From Clostridia bacterium (GTDB taxonomy: Bacteria > Bacillota > Clostridia > Christensenellales > UBA1242), in NCBI GenBank assembly GCA_017466725.1, contig JAFTTP010000008.1:1-43471 (forward strand): 43,471 bases of DNA. Direction: 5' to 3'. The notes beneath the pieces are model-generated. The model saw only the letters and a program-made list of their open reading frames with translations. It did no database searches and was not told the origin of the DNA. Shown here in pieces: positions 33,662 through 40,527 of the stretch. Positions within the stretch are counted from its first letter, which is position 1. Every line of letters starts with the position of its first letter. The position numbers and the translations under genes are program-made.

Positions 33662-34102
33662 ATGAATCACAGATATAAAAAATTTTTAGAATTGCAAAGC
33701 GAGCATATTTCCGCTGAAAGCATAAAGAATAAAACCTTTTGTTCGCAGGAAGAGGCAACTGTAATATATAAAAACTTATTAGAAGATAAAATTGTTGACA
33801 ATGGCAAGGTTGTTGATTTGGAAAAATTTAATAAAGTAGCCCAACATAGATTTTATTTTGACATATGGCATGAAATCGAAACTTCATTATTTGAAATCGT
33901 AAAATATGTATTATTCAAAGACGAAAGATTTATTAAATTGATTTCGAAAGAGTTAAATCTTCAACTCTCTCTAACCTCTTGTGAAAAACGAATTGAATTT
34001 CTAGGACAAGTTGACGACCAAGTCCTATTTAAAATCGAATTAAAAGCTATTGAGTTTTTAAATAACATTAAAGACAACGTATTAAAATTAACTAAACAAT
34101 AA
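33662..34102 (+). CDS. Unknown helical protein, macrodomain operon
   Basis: 146 residues, mostly helical, with no domain I recognise. Notable stretches are FYFDIWHEIETSLFEIVKYVLFKD and a C-terminal ELKAIEFLNNIKDN. AAGGAGG lies just before the ATG and inside the end of the macrodomain gene, whose stop codon abuts this start, so translation is coupled. The tight coupling suggests it works with the macrodomain protein, perhaps as a partner or target; this is inference. Confidence 0.7.
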   Translation: MNHRYKKFLELQSEHISAESIKNKTFCSQEEATVIYKNLLEDKIVDNGKVVDLEKFNKVAQHRFYFDIWHEIETSLFEIVKYVLFKDERFIKLISKELNLQLSLTSCEKRIEFLGQVDDQVLFKIELKAIEFLNNIKDNVLKLTKQ

Positions 34103-34128
34103 AAATCAAAAAAAACTTAGGAGCATGT

Positions 34129-34716
34129 ATGATAATAATAAGCAATATAGAAGAACTAGAGCAATACAAAGTAGAGACAAAATTTGTCAATGACAAAAGA
34201 AGATTTATTAAAAACTTAACAACTTATGAATTCAAAGAGAATGGCAAATTTGCAGACGTTGTATTTAATGTTGATGTAATTTTTAATCCAGGAACAGATT
34301 TCTCAAAAGTAAACCTAAATGAGTGGTTTGAAACATACGACGTAGAAAAAGATGAAGGAGATGATTTTGTTAAACTCGTCGCAAAAAGTATTCATGCTAA
34401 ACAATATTTAAAAGTAGGAATTATTGTTGCAAACAAACTTTTCTTTGACGAAACTTGTACCATTCAACAAAGCATTGCAATAAAAGAAACTTTACAGGGC
34501 AAAAAACTGGAATGTGAAGGTTGTTTGATAATTTGTGAAAATATAATATGCGATGTAGTATACGCAGAACAAATTAAATGTCTACATTTGGAAGCAAAAA
34601 GATTATGGTTAGACACTTTATACTTTGAAAACATAAAAGCAGAAAATGTTAACTTCTATAGAGAAGAGGCAATATACATCAAAAATTACTCGGGCTGGAA
34701 AATGCTAGACAATTAA
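34129..34716 (+). CDS. Unknown protein, third gene of the macrodomain operon
   Basis: 195 residues with an acidic N-terminal half and a second half whose spacing of hydrophobic residues (LECEGCLIICENIICDVVYAEQ, IKCLHLEAKRLWLDTLYFENIKAENVNF) suggests stacked beta strands, as in a short beta-helix. No family recognised. AGGAG lies 7 nt upstream of the ATG and the preceding gene ends 26 nt before. Base use matches its AT-rich neighbours. Confidence 0.7.
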   Translation: MIIISNIEELEQYKVETKFVNDKRRFIKNLTTYEFKENGKFADVVFNVDVIFNPGTDFSKVNLNEWFETYDVEKDEGDDFVKLVAKSIHAKQYLKVGIIVANKLFFDETCTIQQSIAIKETLQGKKLECEGCLIICENIICDVVYAEQIKCLHLEAKRLWLDTLYFENIKAENVNFYREEAIYIKNYSGWKMLDN

Positions 34717-34961
34717 TTACAGCCACATTCCTTAATAAAGTCGTTGTGTATAAAAACGAAGTTGAAATATATATACACAATCCATGCAGATTCTTGCAGG
34801 GATTTCTCTTTAGAGATAACAACTAGTGATATAAAAGAATGGGGAAAACCTATTGATTTTAAAGGCGATGCACCCTCTCCAAGTGAGAGCGACACTTTGA
34901 ATCAAAGTGAGAATAAAAATAAAAAAATTCTTGCGGGCAAGGTTACCTGAAAGAATTACAA
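34717..34961. other. Spacer between the macrodomain operon and tRNA-Asn
   Basis: A plus-strand frame at 34744-34950 (68 codons, TTG start, with ITTSDIKEWGKPIDFKGDAP) looks slightly protein-like but has no ribosome site. It may be a remnant. No terminator hairpin is evident apart from a weak CTCTCC/GAGAG pairing near 34875. Confidence 0.3.
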
Positions 34962-35036
34962 TGGCTCCCCAGGTAGGATTCGAACCTACGGCCTATCGGT
35001 TAACAGCCGAGCGCTCCACCACTGAGCGACTGGGGA
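34962..35036 (-). tRNA. trnN: tRNA-Asn (GTT)
   Basis: Full cloverleaf on the minus strand: acceptor TCCCCAG/CTGGGGA, D-arm GCTC...GAGC, anticodon stem and loop with CTGTTAA (anticodon GTT), T-arm GTAGG-TTCGAAT-CCTAC, discriminator G and encoded CCA. It is transcribed from the promoter at 35194-35222 after passing through the chimeric copy at 35042-35163. Confidence 0.96.
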
Positions 35037-35041
35037 ATATT

Positions 35042-35163
35042 AAATGTTGTGGTGTGTAGCGCTCGTCAGTTAACCTTCATCGGTTTAACTACGCTTCGCT
35101 CCGTACGCAGAACTTTCAGTTCTTGGCGATCAGCCCCACGCTCCACCACTGAGCTACTGGGGA
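35042..35163 (-). other. Chimeric tRNA-Asn-like copy filled with hairpins
   Basis: The minus strand begins TCCCCAGTAGCTCAGTGG and repeats the tRNA-Asn acceptor strand and D-arm, including the same preceding AATATT. Where the anticodon arm should follow, the sequence becomes a string of hairpins: AGAACT/AGTTCT, CTGCG/CGTAG around GGAGCGAAG, and TTAA.CC/GGTTAA. GTGGTG and CACCAC can close the whole structure. It has no T-arm, no acceptor 3' strand and no CCA. It lies between the promoter and the intact tRNA-Asn, so it should be transcribed. Confidence 0.7.
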
Positions 35164-35193
35164 ATATTCTCTGCAATTTTTAATTGCAATATA

Positions 35194-35222
35194 ATAATAG
35201 CAAAAGAAAATTTGTTTGTCAA
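35194..35222 (-). promoter_or_regulatory. Promoter of the tRNA-Asn transcript
   Basis: TTGACA (35217-35222), a 17-nt spacer and TATTAT (35194-35199), followed by a small hairpin TGCAATT/AATTGCA before the chimeric copy. Confidence 0.85.
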
Positions 35223-35239
35223 TAATTTTTACAAAGTTT

Positions 35240-35443
35240 TTAAAAAATTTTTAGTGTCTCATCATTGTCATTTAACTCATCATCAATTTTGTTTTGTATT
35301 TCCTCATTTTTTTGAGTTAAATCATTTAATCGGTCTTGTTTACTTTTAACAATACAAGAAGTGACAATCACAAAAAGGATGACAATACCTAATAGTGCCC
35401 ACAAAGAAACATTAATTAATTTTGCCTTTTTTTCTTTTTCCAA
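35240..35443 (-). CDS. divIC: Septum formation initiator family protein (DivIC/FtsB-like)
   Basis: 67 residues from the TTG at 35443: a short basic start, one membrane helix (INVSLWALLGIVILFVIVTSCIV) and a coiled coil (KQDRLNDLTQKNEEIQNKIDDEL). This is the DivIC/FtsB layout of cell-division proteins that bridge FtsL and FtsQ/DivIB. TTG is chosen because AGAGGAG lies about 8 nt upstream; the 74-codon version would start within that ribosome site. Position right after yabP-yabQ matches the Bacillus order yabP-yabQ-divIC. It is shorter than usual (~100). Confidence 0.75.
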   Translation of the reverse strand: MEKEKKAKLINVSLWALLGIVILFVIVTSCIVKSKQDRLNDLTQKNEEIQNKIDDELNDNDETLKIF

Positions 35444-35774
35444 AAGTTTGACTCCTCTTTGCAATACTACTATACCACTTTTTTATTAGTTTTGTCCATA
35501 AAAATGATGAGAATATTCGCTCAAATAAAAAACTTATTAAAAATATGGCGATTACATATATCCTAAATTGTCCAAAATTAAATTTTAAATTGGTGGCAAA
35601 AAGCAGCAAGCATGATGCAACCGCTGCTGCAAACTCAAGCACATGCTTAGTAAGCGCATCGCCCTTTGACGCAAGCGCCAAAATCCTGACACCATCAAAA
35701 ATAATGCCGCTTGCTATTCCGGCTAAAAACGTCATTAAAATGATTATTGGCTGATTTAGTGTTGGATATAGCAC
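35412..35774 (-). CDS. yabQ: Sporulation membrane protein YabQ
   Basis: 120 residues with four hydrophobic segments and the family pattern ILMTFLAGIASGIIFDGVRIL, then CLLLFATNLKFNFGQFRIYVI and a basic end. YabQ is needed for spore cortex formation. It starts with GTG at 35774, with AGGTG 8 nt upstream, and abuts yabP; its 3' end overlaps the divIC start region by about 30 bp. Neighbourhood and topology agree, which makes the call firmer than the sequence alone. Confidence 0.8.
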   Translation of the reverse strand: MLYPTLNQPIIILMTFLAGIASGIIFDGVRILALASKGDALTKHVLEFAAAVASCLLLFATNLKFNFGQFRIYVIAIFLISFLFERIFSSFLWTKLIKKWYSSIAKRSQTFGKRKKGKIN

Positions 35775-35784
35775 AACCCATCAC

Positions 35785-36036
35785 CTACTTAAACAATCTT
35801 TTTAACAATGGCTGTTTTTTATCTTGTACACGCCCTATTTTTATAAGCGAAACGTTGCCAGTGAACACAACTTCTCCTTCTTCCAGATTAAGTTTCTTTA
35901 CTTCCAAGGCGCTGCCTGTAATTACAAAACTTTTCTCTCCCGCCTCCACAACTGCCTGCGCCTGAGTACTAGACACTACTTTTGTTGCACCTTTAATCTC
36001 TAAATTATCCCCCTCCAAATGTAAAACATCAAACAT
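35785..36036 (-). CDS. yabP: Sporulation protein YabP
   Basis: 83 residues of the YabP/YqfC family: LHLEGDNLEIKGATKVVSST, then VITGSALEVKKLNLEEGEVVFTGNVSLIKI. In Bacillus yabP is transcribed in the mother cell together with yabQ and is required for cortex formation. The start at 36036 is set by AGGTG 4 nt upstream; the longer frame from 36048 would start at that ribosome site. It heads the yabP-yabQ-divIC block. Confidence 0.85.
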   Translation of the reverse strand: MFDVLHLEGDNLEIKGATKVVSSTQAQAVVEAGEKSFVITGSALEVKKLNLEEGEVVFTGNVSLIKIGRVQDKKQPLLKRLFK

Positions 36037-36116
36037 AAAGCACCTCATAAAAAATATATGAAATTTGTTATAAAAAAATGATAGATTTTTATTTAAAAAT
36101 GCGCTACAATATAGTC

Positions 36117-36938
36117 ATGGAAAAAGATACAATAAAAATAACAAAACAGACAACCGTTTTAGAAGCTTTAACTGAATACGGTTTTTCGTACAACTACGCA
36201 AATAAAATGCTGCGGAATAAAGATGTACGCCTTTTTGGCGAAAAAATAAAAGATAACCTCCCCCTTGCAAGCGGCGATGAAATAACATTCTTTTACACTC
36301 AAGACGCCATTAATAAAATTGAAAAATACGAAACAATATATCAAGATGAAAATATAATCGTTGTAAATAAATTTGCTGGCATCGAGGTTGAGGGGGAACT
36401 CGAAAAATTGTTTTCTTCTACAGCCGTACACAGGCTTGACAGAAACACCACCGGGCTTGTTGTGCTTGCAAAAAACAAATTGACACAAGATGCACTTCTA
36501 AACGCATTTAAGTCGCATAGCATCGAAAAAAAATATCTTGCAGAGGTTGTAGGAAAAACCAATTACAAAAACTATACATTTAAAGCATTTTTATTAAAAG
36601 ACGCAAAAGCCAGTTTAGTGAAAATTTTTGACAAAAAAGTCAAGGGCAGCGTAGAGGTGACTACTATATTTAACACCATTTCTTCAAACCCTTCTTCAAG
36701 CATTGTTGAATGCACACTCATCACCGGTAAAACACATCAAATTCGTGCCAGCCTAGCATTTCTGGGACACGCTATAATCGGAGATGGAAAATATGGCAAA
36801 AATGAGGATAACAAAAAATTCAAAGAAAAGCATCAAAAACTTCACAGCTATATTTTGACGTTTAAACAGTTAAAGTCGCCTCTTGAATATTTAAATGATA
36901 AATCTTTTAAATGTAAACCAAATTGGAAAAATAAATAA
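36117..36938 (+). CDS. RluA-family pseudouridine synthase
   Basis: 273 residues. It opens with an S4-like RNA-binding segment (TVLEALTEYGFSYNYANKMLRNKDVRLFGEKIKDNLPLASGDEITFFY) and then the RluA catalytic domain with YQDENIIVVNKFAGI, the catalytic Asp in HRLDRNTTGLVVLAK, and LITGKTHQIRASLAFLGHAIIGDGKYG. It isomerises uridines in rRNA or tRNA; the exact site cannot be told. The start at 36117 lies exactly 6 nt after TACAAT (36105-36110) with no ribosome site, so the mRNA is likely leaderless; a longer in-frame start at 36078 would precede the -10 box. It is divergent from yabP. Confidence 0.92.
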   Translation: MEKDTIKITKQTTVLEALTEYGFSYNYANKMLRNKDVRLFGEKIKDNLPLASGDEITFFYTQDAINKIEKYETIYQDENIIVVNKFAGIEVEGELEKLFSSTAVHRLDRNTTGLVVLAKNKLTQDALLNAFKSHSIEKKYLAEVVGKTNYKNYTFKAFLLKDAKASLVKIFDKKVKGSVEVTTIFNTISSNPSSSIVECTLITGKTHQIRASLAFLGHAIIGDGKYGKNEDNKKFKEKHQKLHSYILTFKQLKSPLEYLNDKSFKCKPNWKNK

Positions 36939-36949
36939 TTAAAATGCAC

Positions 36950-36982
36950 AAAAAAAAGCACCAAAATATTGGCGCTCTTTTT
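36950..36982 (-). terminator. Terminator between the RluA gene and the Spo0A-C gene
   Basis: On the minus strand AGCGCCAA and TTGGTGCT pair (one G-T) and are followed by eight T residues. It can also act, less well, on the plus strand. Confidence 0.75.
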
Positions 36983-36998
36983 ATTTATATTGCACGTT

Positions 36999-37394
36999 TT
37001 ACCGCTTTAATTGATTGAGTTTTAATTTCAAATTTCGTCTAACGTCATCAAGCCGCAATAATTCTGTTAATGTAGAAATCACTTCGCCATTTGTCCATTT
37101 AAAATTATTCTTGTAAACAACCATGCCGCATTTTTCATTAATTTCCAAAAGACCACCACAATTAAAACAATTTTCAACTGCAGTTCTAATTCCTCTTTCA
37201 ACAGTCTCTGCAGTAGAATTACACCTTTCCGCCACCATAGGATATAATTTTTTGCTTATATTGTTTTTTAAATTTTCATCAACATAACACAGCATGACTG
37301 CCGTTCTTAAATACTCAAAGCCCATAATATCCGGCTGCACTTTAAATGACATCAACAAATTTGTAATGTTCTGCGAAAGTTGTCCATCGTCCAT
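36999..37394 (-). CDS. Stand-alone Spo0A C-terminal DNA-binding domain protein
   Basis: 131 residues matching only the effector domain of the sporulation master regulator Spo0A: ITNLLMSFKVQPDIMGFEYLRTAVMLCY, then NISKKLYPMVAERCNSTAETVERGIRTAVENCFNCGG (the HTH with its recognition helix), and a C-terminal KWTNGEVISTLTELLRL. The phosphoacceptor receiver domain of Spo0A is absent, so activity cannot be set by direct phosphorylation. AGGAG lies 6 nt before the ATG. Expected target is a 0A-box-like site, by homology. A terminator follows. Confidence 0.88.
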   Translation of the reverse strand: MDDGQLSQNITNLLMSFKVQPDIMGFEYLRTAVMLCYVDENLKNNISKKLYPMVAERCNSTAETVERGIRTAVENCFNCGGLLEINEKCGMVVYKNNFKWTNGEVISTLTELLRLDDVRRNLKLKLNQLKR

Positions 37395-37478
37395 TTAAAA
37401 CTCCTAATGCAAAAATTATACATCAGGTTAGCAAATATTCAAAACGATTTTTACAATATTTTAAAATATTTTACAAAA

Positions 37479-38603
37479 TCATTTCCAGCAGCTTGGCATC
37501 ACGCGATTTTCTTTAAACCAGTCGGTCTCTTTTAAAATTAAATTATTATTGCTGCAATCAACCGAAACATTACCGGCCTTTGACGTGAATACAATGTTTC
37601 CGTTCATAGATTTTACCGTGCCGGATGTTTTCCAACTGTCATGGTCTACATAATTATCTACCACGCTTGTAACGTAAATTTTGTCTGTATAAGGTGCAAT
37701 GTTGTCAATCATGGCTTGTGTAGGAAATTGATTTCCGTTGGTGTCTGTATATTGGCTTGTACCCGCACAAGTACATACAACCACATAATCAGGATCTATC
37801 TCTTCCATCAGTTCTGGCGAAGAGGACGTTCCGCTGCCATGATGGCCCGCTTTATAAAGCACACATTTAGGCAGGCCGCCTAAAGGTTTATAAAACTCTA
37901 GAAGTTTTGCCTCACCCTCTTTTTCAAGGTCGCCTGTAAACAAGAAGTGATTGTCACCTTGATGAATCATAAAGCACACAGAATAATTATTCTCATCATT
38001 GCCCTCGAAATAATTCTCGTAATAATAGTTGTATAAAATTTCAATCTCTACGCCGTTTGAAATCTCAAAAGTACGTGTCGCACCATTTTCATTGTTGTAG
38101 CACTCAAGGGCACTATATCTAACAGCACCCGCCTCAACTTCTAAATTTCTATATTTTAGATACTTACTATAGTTGGTTGCACCAGTATCCTCTTTTTTTG
38201 TAAGTGGAAAATCTATAATTGTGCCAACTTCATAGTGTTCAAATATACCTTCTCTATCATTTGTACTGTAAAATGCAGCAATATGGTCGGTATCCACATG
38301 GGTTGCAATTACATATTCAAGTTTATTGTCCTCTACATATTGATCTACATAATTAATAATTGTGGTTGCAGACGAATTGTCACTGCCCGCATCAACTAAA
38401 ATGTCAGTTTCGCCGCACTGAATAAAAATGCAATCACCGGTATACTTGTTGCCAAGTTCTAAAAAATGTATGGAAAGTTCACCGCTGGAATAAACATCAC
38501 TTTTGGGCGCATTGTAAATGAATACGTTGTATGCAAAGCCCCCAACAAAGCCTATAATCAAAATGAAGACAGACAAAATAAAGGCTGAAAATTTATTCTT
38601 CAT
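37479..38603 (-). CDS. Membrane-anchored ComEC-type MBL-fold hydrolase
   Basis: 374 residues. One N-terminal hydrophobic segment (ILSVFILIIGFVGGFAYNVF) anchors it, and an extracellular metallo-beta-lactamase domain follows: LSIHFLELGNKYTGDCIFIQ, the metal motif THVDTDH, HFLFTGDLEKEGE and KAGHHGS. The HxDxDH form is normal in the ComEC/Rec2-like branch, whose members are nucleases or phosphodiesterases. It lacks the ComEC membrane channel domain. AGGAGG lies 6 nt before the ATG. It overlaps its upstream partner by 11 bp. Confidence 0.85.
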   Translation of the reverse strand: MKNKFSAFILSVFILIIGFVGGFAYNVFIYNAPKSDVYSSGELSIHFLELGNKYTGDCIFIQCGETDILVDAGSDNSSATTIINYVDQYVEDNKLEYVIATHVDTDHIAAFYSTNDREGIFEHYEVGTIIDFPLTKKEDTGATNYSKYLKYRNLEVEAGAVRYSALECYNNENGATRTFEISNGVEIEILYNYYYENYFEGNDENNYSVCFMIHQGDNHFLFTGDLEKEGEAKLLEFYKPLGGLPKCVLYKAGHHGSGTSSSPELMEEIDPDYVVVCTCAGTSQYTDTNGNQFPTQAMIDNIAPYTDKIYVTSVVDNYVDHDSWKTSGTVKSMNGNIVFTSKAGNVSVDCSNNNLILKETDWFKENRVMPSCWK

Positions 38604-38985
38604 TACCAACCTCCTGAACAATTACATAGCGATATCTGCACACCTTGCCAAAGCGAAAATCATCAATTGAATATTTTATATAGTATTCTCCTGGCTGGCT
38701 TTCGTCAATCGTGTTTTCGCTTTTTATTTTATGAGAAACATCACGTCCAAATGAAATTACTTTGGCCCCCTCATCCTCATACTTTTGACCAACATTCAAA
38801 TAAATTGTCTGCTCTCCAATTATTTCAAATGTGTCATTTTTTGTTAAATAATCTGCAGCGAAAAACCCGCCAACTGCGCCAAGGGCAATAACAAACACAA
38901 GCAATATCAGCCAAGGTTTTTTCTTTACATGTTTTTTCGCAACTTTTTTAAGATTAACTGTTTTTGATGAACTTTTAACCGCCAT
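38593..38985 (-). CDS. Membrane protein with a DUF5011-like Ig domain
   Basis: 130 residues: basic cytoplasmic start, one membrane helix (WLILLVFVIALGAVGGFFAA), then one Ig-like domain of the DUF5011 type, read from TIYLNVGQKYEDEGAKVISFG and QPGEYYIKYSIDD. Such domains are common in Firmicute surface proteins, usually in larger arrays. AAGGAG lies 7 nt before the ATG. It overlaps the MBL-fold gene, so the two probably act together at the cell surface. Confidence 0.8.
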   Translation of the reverse strand: MAVKSSSKTVNLKKVAKKHVKKKPWLILLVFVIALGAVGGFFAADYLTKNDTFEIIGEQTIYLNVGQKYEDEGAKVISFGRDVSHKIKSENTIDESQPGEYYIKYSIDDFRFGKVCRYRYVIVQEVGNEE

Positions 38986-39063
38986 TCATTTCTCCTTAAA
39001 TATATTTTATTTTTTTGCAAAATAAATGTCAAATTTATCTTATAATTTCAACAATATACTCAA

Positions 39064-39095
39064 CAAAAAAAACACTTCATTAAGAAGTGTTTTTA
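39064..39095 (-). terminator. Terminator after the second TasA-like gene
   Basis: AACACTTC/GAAGTGTT stem with a 5-nt loop and T residues on the minus strand, 33 nt after the stop codon. Confidence 0.8.
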
Positions 39096-39127
39096 AATTT
39101 AATTAGGATAATTTGACAGTTGTCTAC

Positions 39128-39715
39128 TTACAATGCCGTAAGTTCCCAGTTAAATGTCCCTATAAGTTTTGCATTGTCATCTGTATCATGAATTGTATAA
39201 ACAACCTCATAAACAACAGGGTTCAAAGAAGTTGCTGTTGTAGGAACTTCAATTGTTGTCTCAGTTGTAGTAGCACCATTAAGTTTGTATGCAACATCAA
39301 AATTTTCTAATTTTTTTCCACTCATAGTATCAGTGACACTTGCTGGCAACGAAAGAGCCCCTTCATAAGCATTAGCACCGCCATTAGTGAAAGTGAAAAT
39401 GAAAGTAATATAATTGTCTTCCTGTGATAAGCCAGTAATTGTTTGTTTTTCACACAATGATGTTGCGACTCCAGTTGCCTCATCACCATCCCAAGACGCA
39501 GTTCCTGTTCCTAAATTTTTCAATTCTCCATCAGCAATTTTGTATTGTGCAGTTACACTGCCAACTACTTTATTTGAAACATATTCGACTGATACGCCTC
39601 CGCCAAAGCTAACAGATTGAGCTGCCAATACACCTACAACTGACACTAGCGCTGCAAAGGCAAGTACAGCAAAGACTCTAAGCGCAATAACTAATTTTTT
39701 ATTTTTCTTATTCAT
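39128..39715 (-). CDS. Second TasA/camelysin-like secreted protein
   Basis: 195 residues. The N-terminus (KKNKKLVIALRVFAVLAFAALVSVVGVLAA) and the following QSVSFGGGVSVEYVSN match the plan of the protein at 8322: a signal segment ending in VVGV.AA, then a serine/valine beta strand. The rest is a beta sandwich with TFIFTFTNGGANAYEGALSLP. These are hallmarks of SipW-processed fibre or surface proteins. No SipW peptidase gene is present in the window. AGGAG lies 7 nt before the ATG; the promoter is at 39734-39763. Confidence 0.65.
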   Translation of the reverse strand: MNKKNKKLVIALRVFAVLAFAALVSVVGVLAAQSVSFGGGVSVEYVSNKVVGSVTAQYKIADGELKNLGTGTASWDGDEATGVATSLCEKQTITGLSQEDNYITFIFTFTNGGANAYEGALSLPASVTDTMSGKKLENFDVAYKLNGATTTETTIEVPTTATSLNPVVYEVVYTIHDTDDNAKLIGTFNWELTAL

Positions 39716-39733
39716 AACTAATCTCCTAAATTC

Positions 39734-39763
39734 ATTTTAGCAAAGCAACAGGCTATAAGTCAA
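39734..39763 (-). promoter_or_regulatory. Promoter of the second TasA-like gene
   Basis: TTGACT (39758-39763), an 18-nt spacer and TAAAAT (39734-39739). It is divergent from the promoter of the exonuclease. Confidence 0.75.
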
Positions 39764-39791
39764 GAGATATAGATTATATTATCTAATATTC

Positions 39792-39820
39792 TTGCTTAAT
39801 TCGCCTAAGAATGCTATAAT
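39792..39820 (+). promoter_or_regulatory. Promoter of the DEDDh exonuclease, leaderless type
   Basis: TTGCTT (39792-39797), a 17-nt spacer and TATAAT (39815-39820), then GTTCTC and the ATG. Confidence 0.8.
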
Positions 39821-39826
39821 GTTCTC

Positions 39827-40462
39827 ATGAAAACTAAGGGAAAATATCTTTTTTTTGACATTGAGTGTTGCAATGGGCATAATATATGCTCGTTTGGTTA
39901 TGCCATCATAAGCGAAAAGTTGCGAGTGCTGGAAAAGCATGACATACTCATCAACCCAGAAAGCAAGTTTATTTTAGCACCAAAAGGCAAGCGCCCTAAA
40001 ATGGAGCTGGCGTATCCGGAAGAAATGTTTTTAAAACAAGATAATTTCACTTGTTATTACAACGAGATAAAAACATTATTAAGTGAAAGTGGTTATATTT
40101 TACTTGGGCATAGCATACAAAGCGACTTTCACTTTTTAAAATATGCATGCCAAAGATACAAGCTGCCATTGTTTGACATGGAGGGTTATGACACCCAAAA
40201 GATTTATCAACGCGAATATCAAGCGCCTCACGTAGAATCACTTGAAAAAATTATCGAACATCTTGAAATAGATGACAGCAAATTGACTTTTCATCGAAGT
40301 TGTGATGATGCACTTGCAACTTTTTATGTGGCAAGAGGAATATGCAAGCAGCGTGAAATTGAATTACCCGCACTGCTTGAAAAACACAATGATTGCCTTG
40401 TAAAAACAAGACACCTTTTTGACACAAAGGAAAACAAACAATTAAAAAAGAAACAACCTTAA
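39827..40462 (+). CDS. DEDDh-family 3'-5' exonuclease
   Basis: 211 residues with the four acidic positions of the DnaQ/RNase T-like fold: FFDIECCNG (Exo I, D and E), GHSIQSDFHFL (Exo II) and HRSCDDALATF (Exo III, His and Asp). Related proteins degrade single-stranded DNA or RNA; which one cannot be told. The tail after about residue 165 is basic. The ATG is 6 nt from the -10 box with no ribosome site, so translation is likely leaderless. A terminator follows at 40452-40483, and divergent from it is the TasA-like gene. Confidence 0.88.
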   Translation: MKTKGKYLFFDIECCNGHNICSFGYAIISEKLRVLEKHDILINPESKFILAPKGKRPKMELAYPEEMFLKQDNFTCYYNEIKTLLSESGYILLGHSIQSDFHFLKYACQRYKLPLFDMEGYDTQKIYQREYQAPHVESLEKIIEHLEIDDSKLTFHRSCDDALATFYVARGICKQREIELPALLEKHNDCLVKTRHLFDTKENKQLKKKQP

Positions 40463-40483
40463 TTAAAACCGGTTGTTTTTTAT
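40452..40483 (+). terminator. Terminator of the exonuclease gene
   Basis: AACAACC/GGTTGTT stem followed by TTTTTATT; it overlaps the stop codon. Confidence 0.75.
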
Positions 40484-40486
40484 TAT

Positions 40487-40527
40487 AAAAAAGCCTAAAT
40501 CGAAGTGTTTCGATTTAGACTTTTTTT
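40487..40527. terminator. Symmetrical terminator after the chimeric tRNA-Ile copy
   Basis: CTAAATCGAA/TTCGATTTAG stem with A and T runs on the two sides. It resembles the terminator at 40715-40740, as if tRNA and terminator had been duplicated together. Confidence 0.75.

Noticed and set aside
34744..34950. 68-codon plus-strand gene
   Set aside because: Needs a TTG start without a ribosome site and has no clear family. Kept only as a possible remnant.
34962..35163. tRNA-Asn duplication as attachment sites of an integrated element
   Set aside because: Integration into tRNA genes normally duplicates the 3' end. Here the 5' half is repeated, the copies are adjacent, and no integrase gene is seen.
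37784..38330. MBL-fold motif HVDTDH as a damaged active site
   Set aside because: The HxDxDH form is usual in the ComEC-like branch of the family.
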